Positions 48,493 to 62,302 of a stretch of DNA of 64,000 nt are shown in pieces (position 1 is the first letter of the stretch; each line of letters opens with the position of its first letter). The notes beneath the pieces were generated by a model. That model saw nothing but the letters and a program-made list of their open reading frames with translations, was not told the DNA's origin and made no database searches. Source of the DNA: Oscheius onirici (taxonomy: Eukaryota > Nematoda > Chromadorea > Rhabditida > Rhabditidae); the NCBI GenBank assembly GCA_932521025.1, contig OW051468.1:7378064-7442063 (forward strand), read 5' to 3'. A program made the position numbers and the translations under genes.

Positions 48493-50791
48493 AATCTCCT
48501 GTGATATTGATGTAAATACGTGAGAGATTCAATTAAAGAGATCTCTATTGGGATTAGAAACGTCAGAGGGGGAGCAGCGGCGTGTACTTGGGATTCAAAC
48601 AGACGTCAGGATGATTACTTCCAGATGATGGTGCGGTATAAATTAGAAGTTTTAAAGGGGCAGGCTATAACCTTAGATTCAAAGAGTTCCATGCAATGCA
48701 CAGTCGCTTACTGTATAATCGAGACTCGAACCTTTCTTTTAACACGTTTTCTGTGATCTGTGAGGGACTTAAACTCCTTCTTTAAACTCGAATAACTGCA
48801 CGACAAATCCGATGATTGCAAAGCATATTGCTCCTTTGAGAGAGAGGGAAGGTTATCGAGGTGTTATGTGCATAATGCATTCATCCGCAGCAGCTGAATT
48901 ATTGACTGCTCGAAATTCTTTTGGAAGAAAGAGAAGAGTCCCAATCAGGTCGTCATTGCCTCTACGTTGTTTGTTCAACTTCTGCTCTCTTCGAGCCGCC
49001 CATCAGCTGCCATTCCGCCGGTTTCTTTCCTCTATCGATTCCCCTCATGTGTGTCGTGTTTGTTCATGCTTTCTGGTCCCACGTTTCATCTATTACTCAT
49101 TCCATCACCTCCAATATGTTCAACTCTCTCCTCTTATCCATTAATAGGCCCGAGAGCACCCCGGCTGCCAATTACGAAGACTGCTGGCTGGCGCCGCTCA
49201 TATTCTCTCCCTCTTTCTCCCCGGCACTCTTCAGCTTCAAAGTTCCGCTAATCCGACGGCGATCTTCTTTTGTGTAACACAATCGCGACGTTTCCCAAGA
49301 ACTACATGGGCCCTCATGACTCGTTTTCGAAAAACAAACCGCATGACAAGCCGGACTCTTCCTGACATTCGGAAGTCCAACAACTTTTTCCTGAGAATTT
49401 CAAATATTGTCTTTTTGTTTAATCCGATGGTGTATAATCGTCCGAACCTGCGAATTTCGTTGCTTTTGAAAATTCTCTTTGAACAGAGAGAAATTGGGTC
49501 CTTTCTTCATATTTGTTCCAATGACTAAGATGTTTTCTTCCTTCCCAGTGCACAGTCATTTCTGAAAGTAAACAGTAGTCTCTCCAAGTGGTCCCTCAGT
49601 TTTCATTTCTCTTTGTGACTGGCAAGTGCAATTGTTTGTTTGTTATCGCAGGCCAATGAGCCATCTGAAACATCCCGTCTGCTTTAAACAAGCTTGTTTT
49701 CGTATATTAGACTCCAGACTTTTATCCGGAGCAAAAAATCGTCGAGCAGAGATTCAAGCAGTTTTGATCCAGATTTCTGGTTCTCTCAAAACCTCAGACT
49801 ATTCTCTCTTCAGCCTTCTGGCGGTCTGAAAAGTTCTAGAACACATCCTGAATCTATAACTTTGTAATGTTACAATTAGCTTTTTTGATCCGAAAAAAGA
49901 CAGGCTTACGGTGAATGTTTGTAGAAACTTCCTAATTGAAAGTTACCAATAGAAAAATGACCGAAAAGACTTGTTCTTCTTCTATCAATGAAATAGCTCA
50001 GGGCCACAAATAATGATGCCAACAGCGAAGTCTCTCTTTATCCGAGAGACAGATTGATGTGCCAGACGTGGTCGCGTTTTGACAGCTGGCTGTGGCACTT
50101 TGGTTTGCAACACAAGGTTGAATTCCGGTTCCCCTTTTCACGTGTGGGTGTTTCTCTCGCCCCTAACCAATTGATCTTCCACTTTCCCCTCTTTCTCCCA
50201 ACTTCAATCAGTTCAGAGTATGAGATTGTGGCTTTTGTCTTGAGAGAGATGAATCAGTCTGATAAGACTTCTGCCCTCACAGACACTGCCGCAGATTCTC
50301 TCAGTTTGTGGCGCGTGATGCCTTTTCCTTGAAACTGACTGTGGCAAACAGTCGCTGAGTTGGTCGATCGCTTGTTTCAACACCTGTTTGCTGTTATGAA
50401 CACGCACTCTCTCCCAGTCTACCCTGGTCAACAAGTCCAACCGTTCTCTTTTCCTGCTTTCTTGAGTGGAAGCAAGATCGTCTGGAAATGACCAGAGAAA
50501 ACTTGAATCTCTTGATATATGGAAAATCTTATTTTTCAGTAATTTTGAAGTGTTCGACAGAAAACAGAACTTTTTTAGATTTTTCGACTTAATCTCTTCC
50601 TCATAAGCGAGAAAGTTTATTGCCATTCACCATGCCGTAGTTGTCCAAAGTCCCCAACAACTGATCTGGTCTTTGATCCTCCTCCGATTCCCTCAACATC
50701 CTTAATTGCATTTAGTCGCTCAGCTCCTCTTCTTTCCATTCCTCTTTTTGCAGGTGGTGTGAACCATTTTCAAAGGGTAATTGGATCGAAA
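48493..50791. other. Intergenic region upstream of MSK
   Basis: About 2.3 kb without a recognisable gene. ORFs at 48812-49144, 48921-49277 and 50213-50626 overlap in different frames. An acceptor-like TTTTTGCAG lies near 50752, about 40 bp before the MSK start, and may be a trans-splice or 5' UTR intron site. Confidence 0.4.
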
Positions 50792-54606
<3,815 letters not shown>

Positions 54607-55015
54607 ATCTCCTCAAAACCCTCCCCTTGCCTCAATTGTTCTCATCTCTCTCATCTTGTTGGTATTTTTGCAAATGTCTTCAATTTTTCTACTTTCCTAT
54701 CCCCTCAATTGTGATTTTCTCTAGTCGTTTTTGGTAGTCTAGGATAACTATTTTGTTCTCCCGGTTAGACCAACATATCTTTTTGCAAAAAAAGTCTATT
54801 AAAATAAATTATTATTCATATTGGAAAGTTTTCTTGTGTTGGTTTGTGTCCTTTAGATTATTGGTGTTAAAATATCAAAGTCTTCGCGGCAAAAGAATGC
54901 GCGCCGTTCATGAATTCAATTCAATTATTGTTACATTCTCGCCCAACCATTTACAAGAAAAAGATTATTTTTGCGTGGATACACGTTTATTGATGATATA
55001 ACAGATTCTTGCTTG

Positions 55016-55192
55016 TATGGTTTGTTCAAAAAAAAAAAAAAGAGAGCTCGACCATAACCCATTTAATTCGCTGTGAGACCGGAATAACAACAGAAAACTT
55101 AGCAGAGTATCCTATGTTTCCATGTTATAAGGGTCTCGCGCGGAAATAAATGGGTTACGGTCGAGCTCTCTTTTTTTTTTGAACAAACCATA
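55016..55192. mobile_element. 177-bp MITE with ~50-bp terminal inverted repeats
   Basis: The ends TATGGTTTGTTC / GAACAAACCATA are exact inverted repeats, followed inward by a poly-A/poly-T run and AGAGAGCTCGACC-TAACCCATTT paired with AAATGGGTTA-GGTCGAGCTCTCT. The interior has GTGAGACC ... GGGTCTCGC. The element lies between the convergent 3' ends of MSK and Maf. Related sequence: TGTTC, poly-A and GTAACCCATAAA near 59975. Confidence 0.85.
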
Positions 55193-55255
55193 ACACAAAA
55201 CAAAAGGACACTTTTGACATCGAGTATTCTAAAACCCGTCAGTTTTCGCAATCTA

Positions 55256-56091
55256 CTAAACTGGGCAAATGATGTTTATGCCCTTAGCAGTAAGAGCTCG
55301 AAAAACTCGACCAATTGGCTAAAAAAAACATTAGTTTTTGCAGAAACTACAACTCACCAGGCCAACGACGTTGGAAAAACAGCCATCAACCTTCTCGACA
55401 AGTACAGCTCCAAGATCTTGGATTCCGTAGGAACCGGCCTTATTTCTGTAAGATCTTTACTTCGTTTTTAAGGAAAAGTTGCTCACAATGGTTCTTCAGT
55501 GGCCACATACTGCTCGATTGTTTTGTCCGAAAAATTGGCGAATTTCACATTCGTTTTCTCAGCAAAAGTTTCCACACTGCCATCGGCGTAAGCGATGGCG
55601 ACCCCAGTGAAGACTTCATGCTCCTTTCCGCGCATTCTGATTTTTTTTTGCTTCAAATCTTCTCAAATCTCACCTCTTCAAAGTTTTAACGGCATCCTCT
55701 GCATCCAGAGGCTTTCCGATGATTTCTCGATCGAAAACGATCGTTGTGTCACAAGCAATGATTGCATCGAAATACTCCTAAAACTGGTGCTCTTTCCCAA
55801 CTTTTTCTTACCTTTTCCTTCTTCATTTTCTCAACAATCACACGCAACTTTCCCACAGCCGTTCCAATCACATATTCCTCCGGCGAGAGATCTTTCGACA
55901 GATTTTCCTCAAAATCTGATACGCGAACTATCGGCTCCACGCCCTAAAAATAGCACTTGTCGGGAAAACTTGCTGATAAGTCTTTTCCAGATCACACTTA
56001 CAATTTGACGCATGAGTCTAAGTCGGTTCGGCGACTTACTGGCCAGCACCAATGTGGCAGCCTTGGTGCGAGATCCGAGACAACTGGACAT
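55256..56091 (-). CDS. Maf-like nucleotide pyrophosphatase (ASMTL N-domain type)
   Basis: Exons 56091-56002, 55943-55812, 55777-55674, 55636-55487, 55445-55358, 55318-55256, all in phase; about 208 residues, the size of a lone Maf domain. Motifs: LVLASKSPNRLRLMRQI (the S-x-S-x-x-R substrate-binding start), GVEPIVRVSDFEE, ACDTTIVFDREIIGKPLDAEDA, GKEHEVFTGVAIA, and EEPLNKAGSYGIQDLGA with the conserved K-A-G-x-Y-x-I-Q. Maf proteins hydrolyse non-canonical or modified nucleoside triphosphates to monophosphates (house-cleaning). Its ATG overlaps the ATG used for ABHD18 on the other strand. An in-frame upstream ATG (56130) would extend the overlap. Confidence 0.92.
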
Positions 56092-57575
56092 GGCCTTCCG
56101 AAGAATTCTCCTACTGAGCAAACTATTCACGACCAGTTGGGGTCACCCAAGGACGCTGAAAGAGTCAGTTATTCGGGTTTTTATTCATTCTAAAAAATTT
56201 CAGATTGTCAAAGCACCGAAGAGAGATAATGTCCCAGCGAAAAGTGGTAGAAATGAACGACTATCTCAACATTCCCATGATAATCGATAGTGTTAGTTCC
56301 CTTTTTATCCTTGGAAAATATAGAAATTTAGGAAAAGGTAAGAGAAGGCGTGAAAACAATGGAAGGACGCTTTTTGAGTCCGCATGGAGTCGTCTATCCC
56401 CATCAGTTACCAGGTAAAATTATTTTTGACCAGACATCCATTTTTGTGCTAAATTTAGGCGACCTACAATGGGCAAAATGGAAAGGCGTCTTCCCCACGA
56501 AAGAAAGAAAAGCTCTCTGCGTCCACATGGCCGGAACTGGCGATCACAGCTACTGGAGGTTGTCTTGTTTATGCAAGATTTCACAACTTGTTTTCGTTTA
56601 GACGCGAATGGGGACTGGTCAATCAGCTCTTAAAACAAGAAGGAATGGCGTCGATTATGCTACAGAATCCATTTTATACGGACCGCAGGCCAAAAGAACA
56701 ATTCCGTTCCTCTCTGCTAAACGTATCCGATCTATTCGTGATGGGCGCTGCTCTGATGTCCGAATGCAATTATATTCTCTCTTGGGCTCAAAAGCAGGGC
56801 TATGGACCGATTGTTTTCTCAGGAGTAAGATTTTTCTTGAACAGTCCCTGTGTGTTGTCAAAAACGGCACAAGACTAATCCAATAGGTTTCGAGTACATT
56901 TAGCAAGAGACATTGGATATTCAGTAAAATTACGTAAAAAAAGCTAGTAAAGTCCAGAGTGCTATCTTCTTCCTCACAAGCTTTTCTTTCAGATTTCCAT
57001 GGGTGGATTCATGGCTTCGTTGGCCGGCTCAAACGCAGTTCAACCCATCGGAATAGTGCCCATATTATCCTGGACGACAGCCGGACCACCGTATACGGAA
57101 GGAGCTATTGCACAGTCGATCAACTACGAAAAACTACAAAAGCAGCTGGAGGACAGGGACTATTTGAACAAGTTACGAGAGATTCCAGACGTCAACTGGG
57201 TCGACGAAATGGTAGCTTTTTTTTTGAAACAAAGTAACTTTTTACAGTATGCCCTATCGGAAAGAAATAAGAAGCCGCTGGCATACAATATGATGCGAAT
57301 CCTGATGGACGAATTCACGAATCTCAAAAACTACCCGATTCCGCTGGATACGAGCAGATGTCACGTTATTATAGCCGAAGAAGATGCCTACGTTGTACGC
57401 TCCCATGGAGCCCCTAGTTTTCATGTAATTTCTTTCAAACTTTCTCATAATTTCCGTCTTTTAGGAAGTCTGGCCCGGAGTCACAGTAGAAACGATGAAA
57501 GGAGTCGGCCACGTTTACGGATATCTCAATGGACATGCCCTGTTCAGGGATGCTATTGCCAAAGCGGCCAGATGA
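56090..57575 (+). CDS. ABHD18-family alpha/beta hydrolase
   Basis: Exons 56090-56163 (or from an upstream in-frame ATG at 56012), 56204-56291, 56332-56413, 56459-56558, 56602-56824, 56993-57211, 57248-57424, 57465-57575. The protein resembles ABHD18 throughout: AFRRILLLSKLFTTSWG, LSPHGVVYPHQLPG, VHMAGTGDHSYWRREWGL, NPFYTDRRPKEQFRSSL, NVSDLFVMGAAL, the nucleophile elbow SGISMGGFMASLA, PILSWTTAG, MDEFTNL, EEDAYV (probable acid) and VGHVYGYLNGHALF (probable histidine). It lacks the long insert of vertebrate ABHD18. The Ser-Asp-His arrangement suggests a lipase or esterase; family members act on mitochondrial or phospholipid substrates. The start used here aligns best with the conserved LDVLYRR-type N-terminus only if a few residues upstream are included, so both starts remain possible. 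Confidence 0.9.
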
Positions 57576-57812
57576 CATTTTCCCCAGATAAATCAGAGAT
57601 TTTTACGAATGTACACTTATCATTTTTACTTGTTCACTGTTGTTTTGATATCAATGAAAGAAACATTTATTTCATGAATACTACCAACCTAGTACATTCA
57701 TTACAACGGATACCTAGTAACATAGATATTTCTATGTTGAGCAACAACAAAAACGGAATATCTACTATACGCGGGATCCACACAATCAACGTTAAATTTA
57801 ATTCGAATTCTC
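57576..57812. other. Short convergent 3' region between ABHD18 and cytochrome c1
   Basis: 237 bp shared by two converging 3' ends; no gene is seen. A long unspliced plus-strand ORF running from 56999 to 57844 is read-through of ABHD18 introns, not a gene. Confidence 0.5.
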
Positions 57813-59477
57813 TTACTGGGACTTGGGAGGCTCACGTCCTTTAACCGTCTTCCAGACAAACTTCTGTGATTTCGTGAAGGACCAGATGCTGCGTTTTCCG
57901 TAGATGAGGACGGCGGCGACAAAGGGAGTCAGAACAAGAATCTAGAAAACAAAATAAAAAGGGTTGAAAAGGAATTGCTTACTTTGAGGGCCCATTTCTT
58001 TCTCGTGTCGTGGAATGGCTCGGCACACCAATGCATGAAAGTGGCAACGTCCTTGGCCTGCTGAGACTGCGTAGCCGGAGTTCCATCCTTGTATTCGATT
58101 CCATCGTCAAACAATTGCTGGGGCATGGAAATGATTCCTCCGGGGAAGTACGGGTTGTAGGCCTTGCCATCGTCAATCTAATTCGGGTCCTTATAGAGTT
58201 TAAGAAAAGTCGGACCTTGATACCAGCGGGAGCTTCCATATATCCGGTCAAAAGAGAGAAGATGTAGTCATCTCCTCCGTGGCGAGAGAGGGCCATCAAC
58301 GAGAGATCAGGAGGAGCAGCCCCTAAAATGGCTTTGAACAAAAAAAACATGGAAGACTAACCATTGTTAGCGGCAGCAGCGGCCTTCTTGTTAGGATATG
58401 GGTTGGGAAGCTTGTCGGTGAGGATTCCTGGCCTCTGGATAGCAGCTCCCCGATCGTTGACGTCGTTGATCAAATTGTCAGCGGCTTCGGCTTTAGCCTC
58501 TTCCTGGAAATGTCACGTTATTTGGTACTAAAAACGGGTGATCGACAAATACGACTGCGATGCAAAAAACGTACTTATTTCACCGGGCATGGATTGTCAG
58601 CAGGTACCGTATACTCGACAGTAGCGCGCCAACTATTAAACATAGACGTCGATACTCAAGAGGATTTGAAAATCAGCTGCGTATCGACGCCAATGATTAA
58701 AAGTTGGTGCGCGGCCATGGCGGCTTTCGACTTATATTTTCGACGTATACGGCACTTTCGCACATCCCTGATTGTCAGGCTGCTCGCGGTTTACCTAGGT
58801 TGTCTGGGTCTTATCTACCAGGCCATTTACGTTTGCCATGCTTCTACACCTTCTTAAAAGGAGAAGAAGCTATTTCCTTCGATTCTTGTCACGATACCAT
58901 TGTCCCAAAAGAATGAGTGGGAAATGCTTACCTCAGTCATAATGGTGTCAACGAAATGCCTATAATGGATGAACTTCATCGAGTGACAAGCAGCGCAGAC
59001 CTGCTTGTAGACCTCGTAACCGCGTCGTACACTGAAAATAACGTTTGTTTTCATGACAACAAATGACAAAAAGAGCGGTAGGAAACTTACGATGCAATGT
59101 CGAAGGCGGAGAATGCTCCGGAATGAGCCCAGGGTAGTTGATACGGATGAACTTGATCACCGCTAGCGCTGACGGACTTCTCCATCGCATAGATGAGACC
59201 GGCTCCGGCAACGGTGACTCCGGCGGCTGCTGCAGCTGCTCTCTGGAAAATTGGTCATAGAAAAACGTACTTCTGCTTAAAAAAACATGCTTTTTACAAA
59301 ATGTTGCTAATTTTTATCGTAGTGACCAACATGGTCACCCTCCTTCACTCAAGCCACGAAAGATTTCAACCTTTGTGCTCGGAGAAAAGCTCAAAAAGCA
59401 GTTTTCACCAACTTTTTTTAGAAAAAGAAGACTTTACTTACCGACATGTTCCGAGATACTGCGACGGTCCGCTGCAT
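57813..59477 (-). CDS. cyc-1: Cytochrome c1, haem protein of respiratory complex III
   Basis: Exons 59477-59442, 59242-59091, 59031-58932, 58503-58362, 58322-58216, 58177-57983, 57941-57813. It accepts electrons from the Rieske protein and passes them to cytochrome c. The sequence has a mitochondrial presequence ([13 protein letters not shown]-rich), [17 protein letters not shown], the haem site CAACH in [68 protein letters not shown], the axial methionine region [20 protein letters not shown], and one C-terminal membrane anchor ([14 protein letters not shown]). About 288 residues, normal length. An acceptor TTTTACAG sits 14 bases upstream of the ATG. Confidence 0.96.
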
Positions 59478-60458
59478 CGTACCCGGCTTTACCTGTAAAA
59501 ATCTATTTATCATTAACATTTTCTTTGCGAGAAGATAAGAGTTACACTTAAGAAGAGCAAGCTCTGCACACAACATACGAGCAATTGAGAGAGGAATCAA
59601 AACACGGCAGAATTTAGTGACATTCTTCTTCGCAATCATAGAAAAATATCCAGGCGAACCACTCAGAGCATTTTATGCACACTGTAAGCTTGTAGAGAAT
59701 AAAAAATACACGTAAAAGGTGCCAGCAGCACCGCCCGAAGAGAGCGTCATTCTGCAATGCTCGTTGCCCAAAAGTTTAGCTAAAAACCGCGGGAATTCAA
59801 AAGAATCGCTTAACAGGGATGGTTTTCGCACTGAAGGTGCGGAATAGCAACAAAAACGGAACAGAAAATTTCGACAGACGAAAACAGAAGAGCAAGATGA
59901 GAGAGGAAATCTTCCGAAAATGATAGCCGGCCTCCAAATGATTCGCCGGATTTGGGTGCGATTCAAATAACGTCTGTTCAAAAAAAAAAAAAAAAAAAGA
60001 ACGCAACAGTAACCCATAAATATTTCGCTTCGAGAACCACAAACCCCCGATTTTCAGGGTAAACTGCAACAATTCACCGATTTCGTTGGCTGTGCTGATT
60101 TTTATGTATTTGCTTCCTTTTTTCATCCATTTCTGCTTAATTTTAGTGTCAAAACGAAAAAAGAATTTGGAAAACTGCATGGAAAACATTTCCTTTACAA
60201 AATGTCCTCAATTCTTCGTAGAAATCTTCCATCTTCCAACCTTCTCTGAGTCGAATTGCAACAAAAATACTGCTTCTTCTTTTACCGCTTATCTACAAAT
60301 TTGGCCACTATTCTGCAGTTTGTGAATGTTTTTGAGTGAACGGCAATGCACTCCGTTTACACTGCTGCCAGCCGGATTGATTCGTTCGCCACTGTGGCTC
60401 GCTAATTTCACATTTTCGTCATATAGCAATCGGTAATTTGGCTATTTTTCAGAGTAAC
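59478..60458. other. Divergent promoter region, cytochrome c1 / ArfGAP1
   Basis: Contains a TGTTC plus 19-A run and GTAACCCATAAATA near 59975-60030, resembling one end of the 55 kb MITE (solo end). No gene is seen; minus ORFs at 59673-60017 and 59797-60189 are carried by poly-T/poly-A sequence. Confidence 0.45.
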
Positions 60459-62249
60459 ATGGCCAGCCCGAGGACGAGACGGGTTCTGAAAGACCTGAGG
60501 CCGCTAGATGAGAACAATGTGAGTTGTCTTGACGAATTCCCTTCGACCTATTTTATACATCCTTTACTCATAAACTCTTTTAGTTTTGCTTCGAATGCGG
60601 TGCCAGTAATCCACAATGGGTATCCGTTTCATATGGCATATGGATTTGCCTGGAATGTTCCGGATTACATCGTGGTCTTGGTGTCCATCTCAGGTTTTTC
60701 CTTTTCTCGTCATTTTCATCAGTTTTCTCAGTTTTGTACGATCTGTCACCATGGACAAGTGGAAAGACATCGAATTGAATAAAATGAAGGCTGGAGGCAA
60801 TAAAAAATTCCGCGATTTTCTTGAAGGTCAGCCCGACTACAAGGAAAGTTGGTCGCTTACTGAGAAGTACAACTCTAGAGCTGCTGCTCTTTTTCGGGAC
60901 AAGGTAAGGAATATTTTTTTTTCATATTTTTTTGCAGGTAACCACGGAAGCCGAAGGAAAAGAATGGTCTATCGAGCGATCCTCAGCCAGAAGTTATCAA
61001 CCTCCCACCCTAGGCGGTGGATCTAACGTTTCACGGTCAAAACCGGTAGGCTTGTTTTTGTTGCAAAATATGTCTGTTTTCAGTCCTCACAAAGTAGTCT
61101 TTCGTCCTATTATGGCGGAAATACCGGTAGCTATTCGGACGGCGGCTATAATTCTGGTGGAGGTGTGACAACGTAAGTCTTTTGCTTATAGAATGAAAGA
61201 AGTTCACTGCAATCCATTTGACCTCATAATTTTTTTGCAATAAATACACAGGCAAGCTACACAGCTATATTTTGTCTTGTGCTATGTATGGATAATGGAT
61301 TAGTAACAGTTCATAACCGAACATTGCTTACAATTCTTCTACAACCCCCATTTTCAGAGACAGCCGCTACCAAGGTTTCGGAAATACAGCTGCTGCTCCC
61401 AATAATGTCGGAACTTCGGACGATTTGATAGCTGGAGCGATGTCTTCTTTATCTCTCGGCTGGAATATGCTGTCCAAAGGAGCCACTCAAGCCGCAGCTA
61501 TAGCCAAAGACGTCGGACTGCAGGCTGGGCAGAAAGCTTCCCAAGTGGCTGGACAGATGGTACGATTCTTTCAGTTTACTTCCAATATCAGAATTCTAGA
61601 GTCAAGACGGAAGTCTGCTCAATGGATTTACTTCCAAAGCATCCGAAATTGGCCAAAAGTCGTGGGGAGGACTATCCGACTTTGTAAAATCTCCGTCTCT
61701 GCAGGGCATAGGCTCGATTCTTGGCAAAGTGTTAGTTTTTCAAACCTCAATTGTAAAAAAAAACTTCTTTCAGTGGATACGAAGACCCGAATCAGCCTGA
61801 AGGATCGTCATTTACTCAGCCAGCCAACGGACGACAGTATTCAACCAATTCGACTAACCAGTTAGTTTATTATTTCCATTGAAAACGCTACAAAGTTGCA
61901 GACCTGCTGAAGCAATGTTCAGTTTGGACGATGATGACGGCTGGGGCGCCAAGCCGGAACCCAAAGTAGAGGCGAAAAAAGCTAAATCAAAACCAGTAGA
62001 ACCTTCTCTGATCAATCTTTCTAGTCCTGAAGGTGAGTGTTTTTTGTTTATAAAAACGACCATTTTGATCCCCAGGCTTCTTTGAAATATCCCTTTTTTC
62101 CAGACGATAGCTCCACAATCGCCCAGTTTGAAGCCTCCGTGAGCAAAACGAAAGCGGCAATGCAGGCCAAGAAAGAAAAGGCAGAGAAGGAGGCGGTTAA
62201 ACCACAGAAGGGATGGGATGACGACGCCTGGGATATTCTGAACCAGTGA
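60459..62249 (+). CDS. ArfGAP1-type Arf GTPase-activating protein
   Basis: Exons 60459-60518, 60584-60693, 60732-60903, 60938-61045, 61084-61172, 61358-61559, 61600-61730, 61774-61860, 61902-62032, 62104-62249; about 412 residues, the usual size. The N-terminal ArfGAP zinc finger reads [20 protein letters not shown] then [20 protein letters not shown], with the arginine finger in [21 protein letters not shown], and [11 protein letters not shown]. The C-terminal half has ALPS-like amphipathic segments ([32 protein letters not shown]) that sense membrane curvature, and a [12 protein letters not shown] tail. It stimulates Arf1-GTP hydrolysis on COPI vesicles at the Golgi. A TTTTTCAG acceptor lies 6 bases before the ATG, as for a trans-spliced mRNA. 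Confidence 0.95.
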
Positions 62250-62302
62250 GATTTCGCCCCTTGAGAACATATTTGAGAAGAACATACTTGTATATTAGAT
62301 AT

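Noticed and set aside
56999..57844. A 281-codon plus ORF
   Set aside because: It is read-through of two short ABHD18 introns and then past the stop in another frame; splicing restores the hydrolase ending at 57575.
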